Below, one piece after another: positions 35,223 to 43,348 of a stretch of 64,000 bases of DNA. The stretch's first letter is position 1; every line of letters begins with the position of its first letter. A program made the position numbers and the translations under genes. The stretch is taken from assembly GCA_023230455.1 (NCBI GenBank), contig JALNXH010000006.1:62001-126000 (forward strand), given 5' to 3'. This stretch comes from Rhodocyclaceae bacterium. GTDB lineage: Bacteria > Pseudomonadota > Gammaproteobacteria > Burkholderiales > Rhodocyclaceae. The notes under the pieces are model-generated. The model ran no database searches. It saw nothing but the letters and a program-made list of their open reading frames with translations, and had not been told where the DNA came from.

Positions 35223-36098
35223 GTGGATAGAACCTGGATCGGAAAGCTCGTTGCGGCAAGTTGCGCTGCACTCTGCACGGCCTCGGCGTGGGCCGTCACG
35301 CCGGTCAACGCGGATTTTCAGACCATCCTCGACGGCCGTTCGACACAGACCGCCGTCTGGCGCTACGCCGACAATCCGAAAATTTTCGTCTTCGACTTCC
35401 CTGGGCTGGCGTTGCAAGGGCGCACATTTAACCGCGTCACCCAGCTCAGCGAACAGCAGATCAGCGAACCCTATCCGCGGGTGCTGACGACGGATGAGCT
35501 CACCAAGTACATTGAGGCGTTGCGCCGTACCCAGGCGGATTTCGCTTTCGGTCACGACATTCTGGTTGCCGAGCTGGTCCAGTTCTTCAATCTCGCGTTG
35601 CGCGACAAAGTGGATCTATTCCCTGAGGAAATCGGCCTCCGCGATTTCCTGGTCGAACAAGGCTTGATCCGCGAATGGCGCGGTTTCTATCAGGCCATGG
35701 AGCCCGGTGCGGTGGTACTTTCGATTCCACAGCCGCAGGAGAAACAGGCGGCCGAGCCGCGCATCACCGGCGGTGCACGCACTGCGATCCTGTTGCATGA
35801 AATGGCCCACGGCGAGTACTACACCAGCCCCTATTACGCCTCTTATTGCAAACGTTTCTGGTCGGAGACGCTGACCGATAACCAGCGCGAGGCATTCAAG
35901 AAATTCCTTTCCAAGTACAACTACTCGGTCGCCGGAGAGGATCTGCTGGTGAACGAAATGCAGGCCTACCTGATGTTCACCCCGGATCAGGCATCCTTCA
36001 ATGCGCGCAAGCTGGGTGTCAGCGATGCTGAGCTGGCGGCTATGCGCGAGGCATTCCGCAAGGGCAAGCCACCGACCAAGCTGCCCCTGAATTTTTGA
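35223..36098 (+). CDS. Exported zinc-metallopeptidase-like protein
   Basis: A 291-residue protein (GTG start) with a signal peptide (AASCAALCTASAWA). A gluzincin-type motif is visible: H192-E193-x-x-H196 in LLHEMAHGEYY, with a possible third ligand E245 in LVNEMQAYLM. The rest is helical. A protease that matures or trims the other exported proteins of this operon is the simplest guess; no substrate can be inferred. It follows the previous gene by 12 bp. Confidence 0.7.
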   Translation: MDRTWIGKLVAASCAALCTASAWAVTPVNADFQTILDGRSTQTAVWRYADNPKIFVFDFPGLALQGRTFNRVTQLSEQQISEPYPRVLTTDELTKYIEALRRTQADFAFGHDILVAELVQFFNLALRDKVDLFPEEIGLRDFLVEQGLIREWRGFYQAMEPGAVVLSIPQPQEKQAAEPRITGGARTAILLHEMAHGEYYTSPYYASYCKRFWSETLTDNQREAFKKFLSKYNYSVAGEDLLVNEMQAYLMFTPDQASFNARKLGVSDAELAAMREAFRKGKPPTKLPLNF

Positions 36099-36112
36099 GG
36101 GAACGAATCGCC

Positions 36113-36421
36113 ATGATTAGACAAAGATCCATACCCGCCATCGTCTGCGGCCTAGCGTTAATCGCCGGGGTCGGTCATGCGCAAGTGAGCCAGAAGACCA
36201 AGATTCAGGGCAATACCGAGATCAACGTCACAACAAACAACACCACGGCCATCGCCACCGGCGAGAACAACGTGGCGAAAAATCGGATCGGGGTGATTCA
36301 AGGCAACAAGAAGGGCAATACCAAGATCAACGTAAACGCAGCCAATGTCACCACCGTCGTCGGTGGTCGCAACAAGAAGGCCTGCACCAACATAGGAGTG
36401 ATAGCCGATGATTGCAAGTAA
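36113..36421 (+). CDS. Small secreted Asn/Gly repeat protein (37-residue repeat family), copy A
   Basis: A 102-residue protein with a signal peptide (IVCGLALIAGVGHA-Q). Mature part: about two degenerate units patterned KIQGNTEINVTTNN / TAIATGENNVAKN / GVIQG and KGNTKINVNAAN / TTVVGGRN / NIGVI. The Q/N/G spacing recalls curlin or other amyloid-like beta-strand-turn repeats. It differs from copies C and D by two cysteines near the end. It overlaps the next gene by 14 bp. Confidence 0.65.
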   Translation: MIRQRSIPAIVCGLALIAGVGHAQVSQKTKIQGNTEINVTTNNTTAIATGENNVAKNRIGVIQGNKKGNTKINVNAANVTTVVGGRNKKACTNIGVIADDCK

Positions 36422-36710
36422 GCCGGGGCGTGCGCTAATCGCGCTGGGAGCCGTTCTGATTGCCGGTTCGGTCTTTGCGGAAAGCGGCTTGAATGCGTCC
36501 TCACAGACCAAGGTGAACAATGCCAAGGCCAAGGCTTGGTCGAAGGGTGGGACCGCCGACAACGATCCGGCGTTGCAGAAGCGCGTGGTCAACATCGGCA
36601 GCAAGCGGGCCGGCACCTGCAACGTCAATGTCGGTACCGCCAAGCCGGGCGAGAAGGCACCGAAGGAAATTGTGGTTACCACCAAAGAAGTCATCAACGT
36701 TTGCAAGTGA
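36408..36710 (+). CDS. Small secreted protein with C-terminal cysteines (B)
   Basis: A 100-residue protein with a signal peptide (LIALGAVLIAGSVFA-E). The mature part has a Lys/Ala-rich helix-like segment (QTKVNNAKAKAWSKGG) and a beta-like tail with two cysteines (RAGTCNVNVGTAKPG, EVINVCK). It shares VNIG and CNVNVG texture with copy A but lacks its repeat. Family unknown; overlap with copy A suggests a paired product. Confidence 0.6.
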   Translation: MIASKPGRALIALGAVLIAGSVFAESGLNASSQTKVNNAKAKAWSKGGTADNDPALQKRVVNIGSKRAGTCNVNVGTAKPGEKAPKEIVVTTKEVINVCK

Positions 36711-36720
36711 GGGCAGAGTC

Positions 36721-37353
36721 ATGAGATCGCGTTACGTCAGTTTTTCCCGTTTCGCCGCGGTATTGCTGCTTGTCGCAAGCACCGGCGCGCTGTTTTCACT
36801 TAATGCTGTTGCGGCGGAGGACGATGCGGCCAAACTGGAAGCGCTCAAGCGCGCGATGGGCGAACCGGCCATCGGCGGTGAGGGCAAGAAAAAGCACCGC
36901 ACACGCGCCATCGTCTTCGACGGCGATGCGGCCGAACCATCGGCCGCCGCGGCGGCGACCGATGTACCGAAAGCCGCCACGGTCGATTGCGCCGCGCTTT
37001 CCCCTGACGTGCCGGCCAATGCCGTGGATTTCGCAATTCAGTTCAAGGTCGGGAGTGCCGAGGTGTCGCCGGCTTCGATGGCCACGCTGACCGAGATCGG
37101 CAAGATTCTTTCGCTCTCGCCCGAGCGCTGCGTGCTGGTCGAGGGCCATACCGATGCAACGGGCAATGCCGACAAGAACATGACCCTTTCGCGCGAGCGT
37201 GCCGATTCGGTGATCAAGTTCGTCACCGAGAAAGGCGGGCTCGAACGCAAGCGCTTCATGCCGATCGGCAAGGGTTCGTCGGCGCCGATCAAGGATGCCG
37301 ACCCGCGCGATCCGAAGAATCGACGCGTCGTCTTCAAGGTTGTAACCGGGTAA
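36721..37353 (+). CDS. OmpA-family peptidoglycan-associated protein
   Basis: A 210-residue exported protein. A signal peptide (LLLVASTGALFSLNAVAA) is followed by an Ala-rich spacer and a C-terminal OmpA-like domain with VDFAIQFKVGSAEVSP, LVEGHTDATGNADKNMTLSR and DPRDPKNRRVVF, the peptidoglycan-binding residues included. No beta-barrel is present, so it probably tethers the system to the cell wall. The ATG lies 10 bp after the previous stop; a longer frame from 36520 overlaps that gene. Confidence 0.88.
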   Translation: MRSRYVSFSRFAAVLLLVASTGALFSLNAVAAEDDAAKLEALKRAMGEPAIGGEGKKKHRTRAIVFDGDAAEPSAAAAATDVPKAATVDCAALSPDVPANAVDFAIQFKVGSAEVSPASMATLTEIGKILSLSPERCVLVEGHTDATGNADKNMTLSRERADSVIKFVTEKGGLERKRFMPIGKGSSAPIKDADPRDPKNRRVVFKVVTG

Positions 37354-37413
37354 AGCCGTACGTACCCCGTTTTGTAGCAGTGTTGTTCCTCTATCGCTAA
37401 AAGGAGAATCACC

Positions 37414-37728
37414 ATGCGTCTTATCGTCACTCTGATCGCCACCGCCCTCGTCGCCGCGCCCGCATTCGCCCAGCAAGCGCAGCGTTCCAGCAATCCCCAG
37501 GGCGTGCAGATTCAGGGCAATACCGAAATCAAGGCCAAGCAGGAAAATGTCACTGCCGTCGCTGTCGGCGAAGGCAACGTCGCCAAGAACACCGCCGGCG
37601 CCATCAAGGGCGGCACGCAGATCCAGGGCAATACCAAGATCAAGGCCGAGCAGAAGAACGCCACCGCCGTTGCCGTCGGCAAGGGCAACAAGGCCGCCAA
37701 CGAAGCCGGCGTGATCGGCGGCCAGTAA
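37414..37728 (+). CDS. Small secreted Gln/Asn/Gly repeat protein, copy C
   Basis: A 104-residue protein. The signal peptide is IVTLIATALVAAPAFA-Q. The mature part is two tandem 37-residue units, each patterned QIQGNT-x-IK-x(5)-N-x-TAVAVG-x-GN-x-A-x-N-x-AG-x-I, ending GVIGGQ. It lacks cysteines and aromatic residues. The regular Q/N/G/V pattern is what a secreted beta-solenoid or functional amyloid subunit would show (inference). A good AAAGGAGA ribosome site suggests high expression. Confidence 0.72.
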   Translation: MRLIVTLIATALVAAPAFAQQAQRSSNPQGVQIQGNTEIKAKQENVTAVAVGEGNVAKNTAGAIKGGTQIQGNTKIKAEQKNATAVAVGKGNKAANEAGVIGGQ

Positions 37729-37771
37729 ACGCCGTTTCACACCTCATTCATCACACGAAAGGGAGTTCACC

Positions 37772-38107
37772 ATGAAGCGCATTCTTGCCGTAGCCATCGT
37801 TTCCGCCTTTGCCTCGACCGCTTTCGCCCAGGCATCGCAGGCGGGTCCGAAGGGCGCCATGTCGTCGCCGAACGCACAGGGTGTACAGATCCAGGGCAAC
37901 ACCGACATCAAGGCCAAGCAGGAGAACACCGCGGCCGTGGCCGTCGGCGAAGGCAATACCGCCAAGAACACCGCCGGCGCCATCAAGGGCGGTACGCAGA
38001 TCCAGGGCAATACCAAGATCAAGGCCAGCCAGAAGAACGCCGCGGCGGTTGCCGTGGGCAAGGGCAACAAGGCCGCCAACGAAGCCGGTCAGATCGGCGG
38101 CCAGTAA
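37772..38107 (+). CDS. Small secreted Gln/Asn/Gly repeat protein, copy D
   Basis: A 111-residue paralogue of copy C; the mature repeat region differs at about 8 of 78 positions, so the two arose by recent tandem duplication. It has the same signal peptide type, two 37-residue units (QIQGNTDIKAKQEN and QIQGNTKIKASQKN, with AVAVG-x-GN) and ends QIGGQ. AAAGGGAG precedes the ATG, and the operon terminator follows directly. Confidence 0.72.
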   Translation: MKRILAVAIVSAFASTAFAQASQAGPKGAMSSPNAQGVQIQGNTDIKAKQENTAAVAVGEGNTAKNTAGAIKGGTQIQGNTKIKASQKNAAAVAVGKGNKAANEAGQIGGQ

Positions 38108-38129
38108 AAACCGCCATTTGCCTTTCTAT

Positions 38130-38158
38130 AGCCCCGGGTCAGGCCCCGGGGCTTTTTA
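38130..38158 (+). terminator. Rho-independent terminator of the repeat-protein operon
   Basis: A 9-bp perfect GC-rich stem (AGCCCCGGG with CCCGGGGCT) and 6-nt loop are followed by TTTTTATT, 23 bp after the copy D stop. Confidence 0.9.
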
Positions 38159-38200
38159 TTGCGCGGCGGAAAGTCCGGCCCCGGCCCGGCCAGCGCCGTA

Positions 38201-39706
38201 TCAACCTAGAAACAGCCGGTAGGCCGGATTCTTCGATTCGTCCCAGTACTGGTAGCCGAGGCTCTTGAGGAAGGCCTTGAATTCGCGCATCTCGCCCCGC
38301 GGCACTTGCATGCCCACCAGCACCCGGCCGTAGTCGGCGCCGTGGTTGCGGTAATGGAAGAGGCTGATGTTCCAGCCTTTGCTCATGTGTTCGAGGAAGT
38401 TCATCAATGCACCCGGACGTTCGGGGAACTCGAAACGATAAAGCAGTTCGTCCTTCAGCGACGGCGCATGGCCGCCGACCATGTGGCGGACGTGGAGCTT
38501 GGCCATCTCGTCGTCGGTCAGGTCGAGCGCCGGCAGATCGTGGCGGCGCAGCGTTTCCACCAGTTTGCTGGCCTCCGCGCGATTGCCGACCTGGACGCCG
38601 GCAAAGACGTGGGCGTCGCTGTCGTCCGAATAGCGGTAATTGAACTCGGTGATCGCCCGTTTGCCGATCAGGTTGCAGAAGCGCTTGAACGAGCCGGGCT
38701 GCTCCGGGATGGTCACCGCCAGCACCGCTTCGCGCTGTTCGCCGACCTCGGCGCGTTCGGCGACGAAGCGCAGGCGGTCGAAGTTGGTGTTGGCGCCGGA
38801 AGCCACGGCGACCAGGGTCTGGTCGCGCAGGCGTTTTTTCTTTGCGTATTCCTTGGCCCCGGCGATGGCCAGCGCGCCGGAAGGTTCGAGGATCGAGCGG
38901 GTGTCTTCGAACACATCCTTGATCGCTGCGCAGATGGCATCGGTATCGACCAACACGATGTCGTCGAGCAGTTCGCGGCAGAGACGGAAGGTTTCCTCGC
39001 CGACGAACTTTACCGCCGTGCCGTCGGCGAACAGGCCGACGGTATCGAGGCGCACGCGCTTGCCGGCCTTGATCGAGCGGGCCATGGCATCGGCGTCGAA
39101 GGTTTCGACGCCGATCACCTTGGTCGCCGGCCGTACGCGCTTGATATAGGCGGCCACGCCGGCCGCCAGGCCGCCGCCGCCGATGGCGACGAATACCGCC
39201 TCGATCGGGTCCGGATGCTGGCGCAGGATTTCCATGCCGATGGTGCCCTGGCCGGCGATCACTTCCGGATCGTCGTAGGGGTGCACGAAGGTCAGTCCCT
39301 TTTTCTTTTCCAGCGCCTTGGCGTGGGCATAGGCCTCATCGTACGACTCACCGGCCAGCACCGCTTCGCCGCCGCGATTCTTGACCGCGTTGATTTTGAT
39401 CAACGGCGTGGTGGTCGGCATTACGATCACGGCCTTGCATGCCAGCTTCTTCGCCGCCAGCGCAACGCCCTGCGCGTGGTTGCCGGCGGAGGCGCAGATC
39501 ACGCCGCGCTTGCGTTGGGCCGGAGTCAGCGCAGCCATCTTGTTATAGGCGCCGCGCAGCTTGAAGGAGAACACCGGCTGCATGTCCTCGCGCTTGAGCA
39601 GGATGCGGTTGCCGATGCGGCCGGAAAGATTGGGCGCGAGTTCCAGCGGCGATTCGATGGCTACGTCATAGACGCGGGCGTTGAGGATTTTTTCCAGATA
39701 GTCCAC
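38201..39706 (-). CDS. ilvA: Threonine dehydratase (biosynthetic) IlvA
   Basis: The PLP enzyme deaminates threonine to 2-oxobutanoate, the first step of isoleucine synthesis. The PLP lysine is in FSFKLRGAYN; other marks are CASAGNHAQGVA and the glycine loop VAIGGGGLAAG. The C-terminal ~170 residues hold two ACT-like regulatory domains, as in the long isoleucine-inhibited form; 501 residues is the expected size. Confidence 0.96.
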   Translation of the reverse strand: MDYLEKILNARVYDVAIESPLELAPNLSGRIGNRILLKREDMQPVFSFKLRGAYNKMAALTPAQRKRGVICASAGNHAQGVALAAKKLACKAVIVMPTTTPLIKINAVKNRGGEAVLAGESYDEAYAHAKALEKKKGLTFVHPYDDPEVIAGQGTIGMEILRQHPDPIEAVFVAIGGGGLAAGVAAYIKRVRPATKVIGVETFDADAMARSIKAGKRVRLDTVGLFADGTAVKFVGEETFRLCRELLDDIVLVDTDAICAAIKDVFEDTRSILEPSGALAIAGAKEYAKKKRLRDQTLVAVASGANTNFDRLRFVAERAEVGEQREAVLAVTIPEQPGSFKRFCNLIGKRAITEFNYRYSDDSDAHVFAGVQVGNRAEASKLVETLRRHDLPALDLTDDEMAKLHVRHMVGGHAPSLKDELLYRFEFPERPGALMNFLEHMSKGWNISLFHYRNHGADYGRVLVGMQVPRGEMREFKAFLKSLGYQYWDESKNPAYRLFLG

Positions 39707-39743
39707 GGCAGGGTCGGGCAGAAACGGGGAAGGGCGAAGGGTA

Positions 39744-40655
39744 TCAGGGCGCGCCTAAAAAGTCGCGAATCGGTGCAACCTGGCTTTCCTCCATCAATGC
39801 CGGCGCATGGCCGACGCCCTCGACTTCGATGGTCGTCGCGCAAGGACCGCGCAGGCTCATGTGCACCAGGGTTTCCCGGCTCAGCAGATCCGACTCGGCG
39901 CCGCGCAGCACCAGTGTCGGACAGGCGATGCGGTCGTACAGTGGCCAGACGTCCACGTCCATCAGCACCGGGGCATTGCGGAAGGCGTCGCCGATGCCGG
40001 GATCGTAGGCGAAGACATAGCCGTCGCCGTCACGGCGGAAGGAATGCACCGTCAGGTGCTGCCATTGCGCATCGCTGAGCGCGCCGAAAGGCGCGTGCGC
40101 CTTGCGCAGGTGGCTTTCGGCGGCGGCGAGGTCGGCAAAGCGGAAGTCGCGCCCGACATAAGTGCCGATGCGTTGCAGCGCCGCGGCGGCGAGCACCGGG
40201 CCGACATCGTTGAGCACCAGACGGCGGATCGGGGTCTTTTCCTGCGCCGCGAGCGTCATGCCGATCAACCCGCCCATCGAGGTGCCGATCCAGTCCACCC
40301 GCTCGACAGCGAGCCGCGCGATCAGCGTGACCATATCTGCCACGTATTGTGGGACTGCGTAGCGCGCCTTGTCGGCGAGCCAGTCACTGCCGCCGCGGCC
40401 GACCACGTCGGGACAGACCACGCGATAGTCGTCGGCCAGGGCGCGGGCGATGAAATCGAAGTCGTGTGCGTTGCGTGTCAGCCCATGCACGCAGACCAGC
40501 ACGCGGTCGCTGGCCGGATCGCCCCATTCGAGATAGGCCATCCGGTGCAGCCCCTTCGGGCTGGCGCAGAGCACGCTGTTCCGGCGGGGCTGTTGGCCGG
40601 CCGCGGCTTTGGCGGAAGGGGAAAGGAAGCGGGCGAGGACGGTGCGAATGGACAT
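39744..40655 (-). CDS. Alpha/beta hydrolase
   Basis: A 303-residue cytoplasmic alpha/beta hydrolase. The oxyanion-hole region is VCVHGLTRNAHDFD, the nucleophile elbow GTSMGGLIG, and the histidine lies in GVGHAPALM; the acid is probably the aspartate in RGAESDLLS. Substrate unknown. It follows ilvA by divergence in role only; 37 bp separate it from the ilvA start on the same strand. Confidence 0.88.
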   Translation of the reverse strand: MSIRTVLARFLSPSAKAAAGQQPRRNSVLCASPKGLHRMAYLEWGDPASDRVLVCVHGLTRNAHDFDFIARALADDYRVVCPDVVGRGGSDWLADKARYAVPQYVADMVTLIARLAVERVDWIGTSMGGLIGMTLAAQEKTPIRRLVLNDVGPVLAAAALQRIGTYVGRDFRFADLAAAESHLRKAHAPFGALSDAQWQHLTVHSFRRDGDGYVFAYDPGIGDAFRNAPVLMDVDVWPLYDRIACPTLVLRGAESDLLSRETLVHMSLRGPCATTIEVEGVGHAPALMEESQVAPIRDFLGAP

Positions 40656-40705
40656 GGCGGCGAATTCCAGCGAATCGATAGTGGCAGGGACGATATCATC
40701 CCTGC

Positions 40706-41134
40706 GTGTTCGATTTGTCTTTTTCCCCCGAAGCCGGCCTCGCCGGTCTGTTCGCCGCGGCCTTTGTTTCCGCCACGCTGCTGCCCGGCGGTTCGGAGGC
40801 GCTGCTGCTCGCGCTGGTCCGCCTGCATCCCGAGCAGGCGCTGCCGGCGCTGGCGGTCACCACGCTGGGCAATGTGCTGGGCGGCATGACCACCTACGCC
40901 ACCGGCCGCCTGTTGCCGGAACGCGCGCTGCATCGGCTTTCGCCGCGGTCGCTGGAAGGGGTGCGGCGCTATGGCAGCCCTTCTTTGCTGCTCTCCTGGG
41001 CGCCTTTGTTCGGCGATGCGCTGTGCCTTGCCGCCGGCTGGCTGCGCCTGCCCTGGCCCGGCTGTGCGCTGTGGATGAGCGTCGGCAAGGGCGTGCGCTA
41101 TGCGCTGGTGGTGGCCGGCGCCGGCGCGTTCTGA
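40706..41134 (+). CDS. YqaA-like small membrane protein (VTT/DedA-related)
   Basis: A 142-residue membrane protein (GTG start) resembling YqaA: LPGGSEALLLALVRLHPEQA, TTLGNVLGGMTTYATGR and FGDALCLAAGWLRLPW. Related DedA proteins move lipids or maintain membrane potential; YqaA's role is not established. The 3' end overlaps the convergent MATE gene by 37 bp. Confidence 0.82.
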   Translation: MFDLSFSPEAGLAGLFAAAFVSATLLPGGSEALLLALVRLHPEQALPALAVTTLGNVLGGMTTYATGRLLPERALHRLSPRSLEGVRRYGSPSLLLSWAPLFGDALCLAAGWLRLPWPGCALWMSVGKGVRYALVVAGAGAF

Positions 41135-42453
41135 ATGGCGGCTGCGGAGATACGCAACCAGTAGGCGGTCACTGCCGTGCCGGCCAGCGTCAACGCCGCG
41201 GTCGCCGCAAGCCAGAAACCCGCCGGCCCGAGCGGTGCGCCGAAGCGGTCGCCGAGGCCGAGCGTCACCCCCAGCGGCAGGCCGATCCCCCACAGCGCGA
41301 CGGCATAGATCAGCATCGAGGCGGTGGCTCGCTTGTAGCCGCGCAGCAGGTTGACCGCCACGGTCTGTAGGCCGTCGGTAAGGTGGTACAGCGCGACCAG
41401 CAGGATCAGCTGCGCGGCCAGCGCTTGTATGTTCGCGTCCGTCGTGTAGAAGCGCGCCAGTGCAGCATGGCCCAGCGCCAGCATTGCAGCGACGACGGCG
41501 GCGCAGCCGAGGCCGAGGGCGAAGCCGCGCAGTCCGATGCGGCGGGCGGCATCGGGACGTTTGGCGCCCAGCGCCTGTCCGCTGAGCACGCCGGCGGCGT
41601 AGCCGATCGAGGTCGGCAGCATGAAACAGAGGACGGCCAGATTGGCGGCGATCTGGTGCGCGCCGGAAGCGATCGGGCCGAGGCGGGCGATGAACAGGGC
41701 CATGAAGGTGAACGCGGTGACGTCTACCAGGAAAGTGGCGCCGATCGGCAGGCCCAGCTTCAGAAATTCCGCCAGTCGTTTTCGCTGCGGCCAGCTCCAG
41801 CGTGCGAACAGGGCGAACTCGCGATACTCCTCCCAATGCGCGCACCACAGCCAGGCGAGCAGGCAGGCGCTCCAGGCGCACAGCGCGCTGGCGACGCCGC
41901 AGCCCGCCGCACCCAGCGCCGGCAGGCCGAAGCCGCCGTACATGAACAGCGCGTTGAGCGGCGCCTTCAGACTAAGGGCGAACAGATTCAGCAGCATCAC
42001 CGGCCGCGGCCGGCCGATGCCCGAGGAAAGGCCGCTGAACAGACGCAGCCCCAGCGCCGCCGGCACCGTCGCCATCATCGCGTGCAGGTAGGTGCGCACC
42101 TTGACCTCGACCACCGGATCGAGACGGGCGATGGCCAGCAGCGGATCGGGATGCCAGAGCAGGCCCACCACCAGCAGCGCGACGGCCAGCGCGATCCAGG
42201 CCGACTGGCGCACCTCCTCGCCGATCTCGGCATGCTGGCCGCTGCCGTAGAGATGGGCGACGATCGGCGTCAGCGCCAGCAGTACACCCAGCGAGGTCAC
42301 CACCACAGCGCCGAAGATCGCGCTGCCGACGCCGATCGCGGCCAGATCGAGCGCGGAGAGGCGGCCGGCCATCAGCGTGTCGATCAGGCCGTTGAGCATG
42401 ATCGCCGCTTGCGCGATGAAGACCGGCCAGGCCAGGTGGATGAGCTTGCGCAC
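41098..42453 (-). CDS. MATE-family multidrug efflux transporter
   Basis: A 451-residue membrane protein with about 12 helices arranged as two halves, typical of NorM-like MATE transporters that export drugs using Na+ or H+. Visible marks: WPVFIAQAAIMLNGLIDTLM at the start, SSGIGRPRPVM, and the second half beginning LGLPIGATFLVDV. Substrate not predictable. It overlaps the YqaA-like gene at the 3' ends. Confidence 0.92.
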   Translation of the reverse strand: MRKLIHLAWPVFIAQAAIMLNGLIDTLMAGRLSALDLAAIGVGSAIFGAVVVTSLGVLLALTPIVAHLYGSGQHAEIGEEVRQSAWIALAVALLVVGLLWHPDPLLAIARLDPVVEVKVRTYLHAMMATVPAALGLRLFSGLSSGIGRPRPVMLLNLFALSLKAPLNALFMYGGFGLPALGAAGCGVASALCAWSACLLAWLWCAHWEEYREFALFARWSWPQRKRLAEFLKLGLPIGATFLVDVTAFTFMALFIARLGPIASGAHQIAANLAVLCFMLPTSIGYAAGVLSGQALGAKRPDAARRIGLRGFALGLGCAAVVAAMLALGHAALARFYTTDANIQALAAQLILLVALYHLTDGLQTVAVNLLRGYKRATASMLIYAVALWGIGLPLGVTLGLGDRFGAPLGPAGFWLAATAALTLAGTAVTAYWLRISAAAIQNAPAPATTSA

Positions 42454-42530
42454 GGAGCTTTCCGATGAATGGAAGGCCGATTGTAGTGCAGCGGAGGAGG
42501 GGGATTTTTTCGTGTGGCCGGTACCTTCAA

Positions 42531-42563
42531 GACCGTTCGTGCTGAGCTTGTCGAAGCATGAAT
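42531..42563. repeat. Dispersed palindromic repeat (TTCGTGCT...AGCATGAA)
   Basis: The sequence CCGTTCGTGCTGAGCTTGTC, then GAAGCATGAA, is a well-known kind of intergenic hairpin found across proteobacteria. Arms TTCGTGCT and AGCATGAA pair at 7 of 8 positions. It lies in the 190-bp gap between the MATE gene and the toxin gene, which otherwise shows nothing else. Confidence 0.55.
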
Positions 42564-42643
42564 GCCAATTGGATTTTCAATCAGCCCCCACCCCGGCAAT
42601 TCGCCCCGCCTTCAGCGACACCCGCACCGAGTGGTGTGCGTCG

Positions 42644-43348
42644 TCAGGGCAGCACCCGGCGCAGTTTGCGCACCTGCTGCCACAACTGCGCCTTGGGCAT
42701 TTGCATCGCCATGACCTGCATGCAACGCTCCAGCCAGCCATGACGGTTTTGCAGCGCGTCGATGGCCTTGGCGAGATCGCGGCCTATGGCCGCACCGTAG
42801 GCCTGCTCTGCCTTGGCCGTGGCCTGGCGCAGCAGAGACAGCGACGGGTTCATCATGGCCAGATCGATCAGGTCGCGGCTGAACACGCCGTCGTCGTTCC
42901 AGCGGTCCGAATTCGCCAGCAGCTTGCTCGCCGCCATGTCGAGCGGGGTCAAGGACGCGATGCCGCACACTTCATCGGCAGCGGACGGCGGGGCAATCTC
43001 GATGCGGCCCTCGCGCACGATCTCGAACTTGAGCGGCTGATTGTCGATCATCAGCAGGGTGTGTATGCCGTACTGATCCGCGCGCATGTCGCGCATCTGC
43101 GTCAGCGGCGCGCCGCCTTCGCGAACAATGGCCTGAATGCCTTGCGGCCCGGTCAGCATCTCGCGCAGGTTGCGATAACAATCGGCATCGGAAACCAGAA
43201 AGTCGATATCGACCGATTCCCGGTATTCGCCATAACGCATCGCGATCGCCGTGCCGCCGGCGAACAGGCAACGCTGCTCCAGCAGCGTGCGCCCATTCAG
43301 GGCATGCAGCACCTGGGCGATGCGGGTGTGTTGTTGCCTTTTAAACAT
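42644..43348 (-). CDS. AbiEii-type nucleotidyltransferase toxin
   Basis: A 234-residue nucleotidyltransferase: the GGTAIAMRYGEYRESVDIDF block holds the GG and D-x-D catalytic signature of the AbiEii/MenT family. ATG 43348 overlaps the stop of the XRE-type gene by 8 bp, the usual antitoxin-then-toxin order. Toxins of this family act by nucleotidyl transfer to RNA, in known cases tRNA 3' ends; the target here is unknown. Confidence 0.8.
   Translation of the reverse strand: MFKRQQHTRIAQVLHALNGRTLLEQRCLFAGGTAIAMRYGEYRESVDIDFLVSDADCYRNLREMLTGPQGIQAIVREGGAPLTQMRDMRADQYGIHTLLMIDNQPLKFEIVREGRIEIAPPSAADEVCGIASLTPLDMAASKLLANSDRWNDDGVFSRDLIDLAMMNPSLSLLRQATAKAEQAYGAAIGRDLAKAIDALQNRHGWLERCMQVMAMQMPKAQLWQQVRKLRRVLP

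Noticed and set aside
35223..36098. Calling the HEMAH protein a proven protease
   Set aside because: HExxH occurs by chance and the third ligand is only guessed; kept as metallopeptidase-like.
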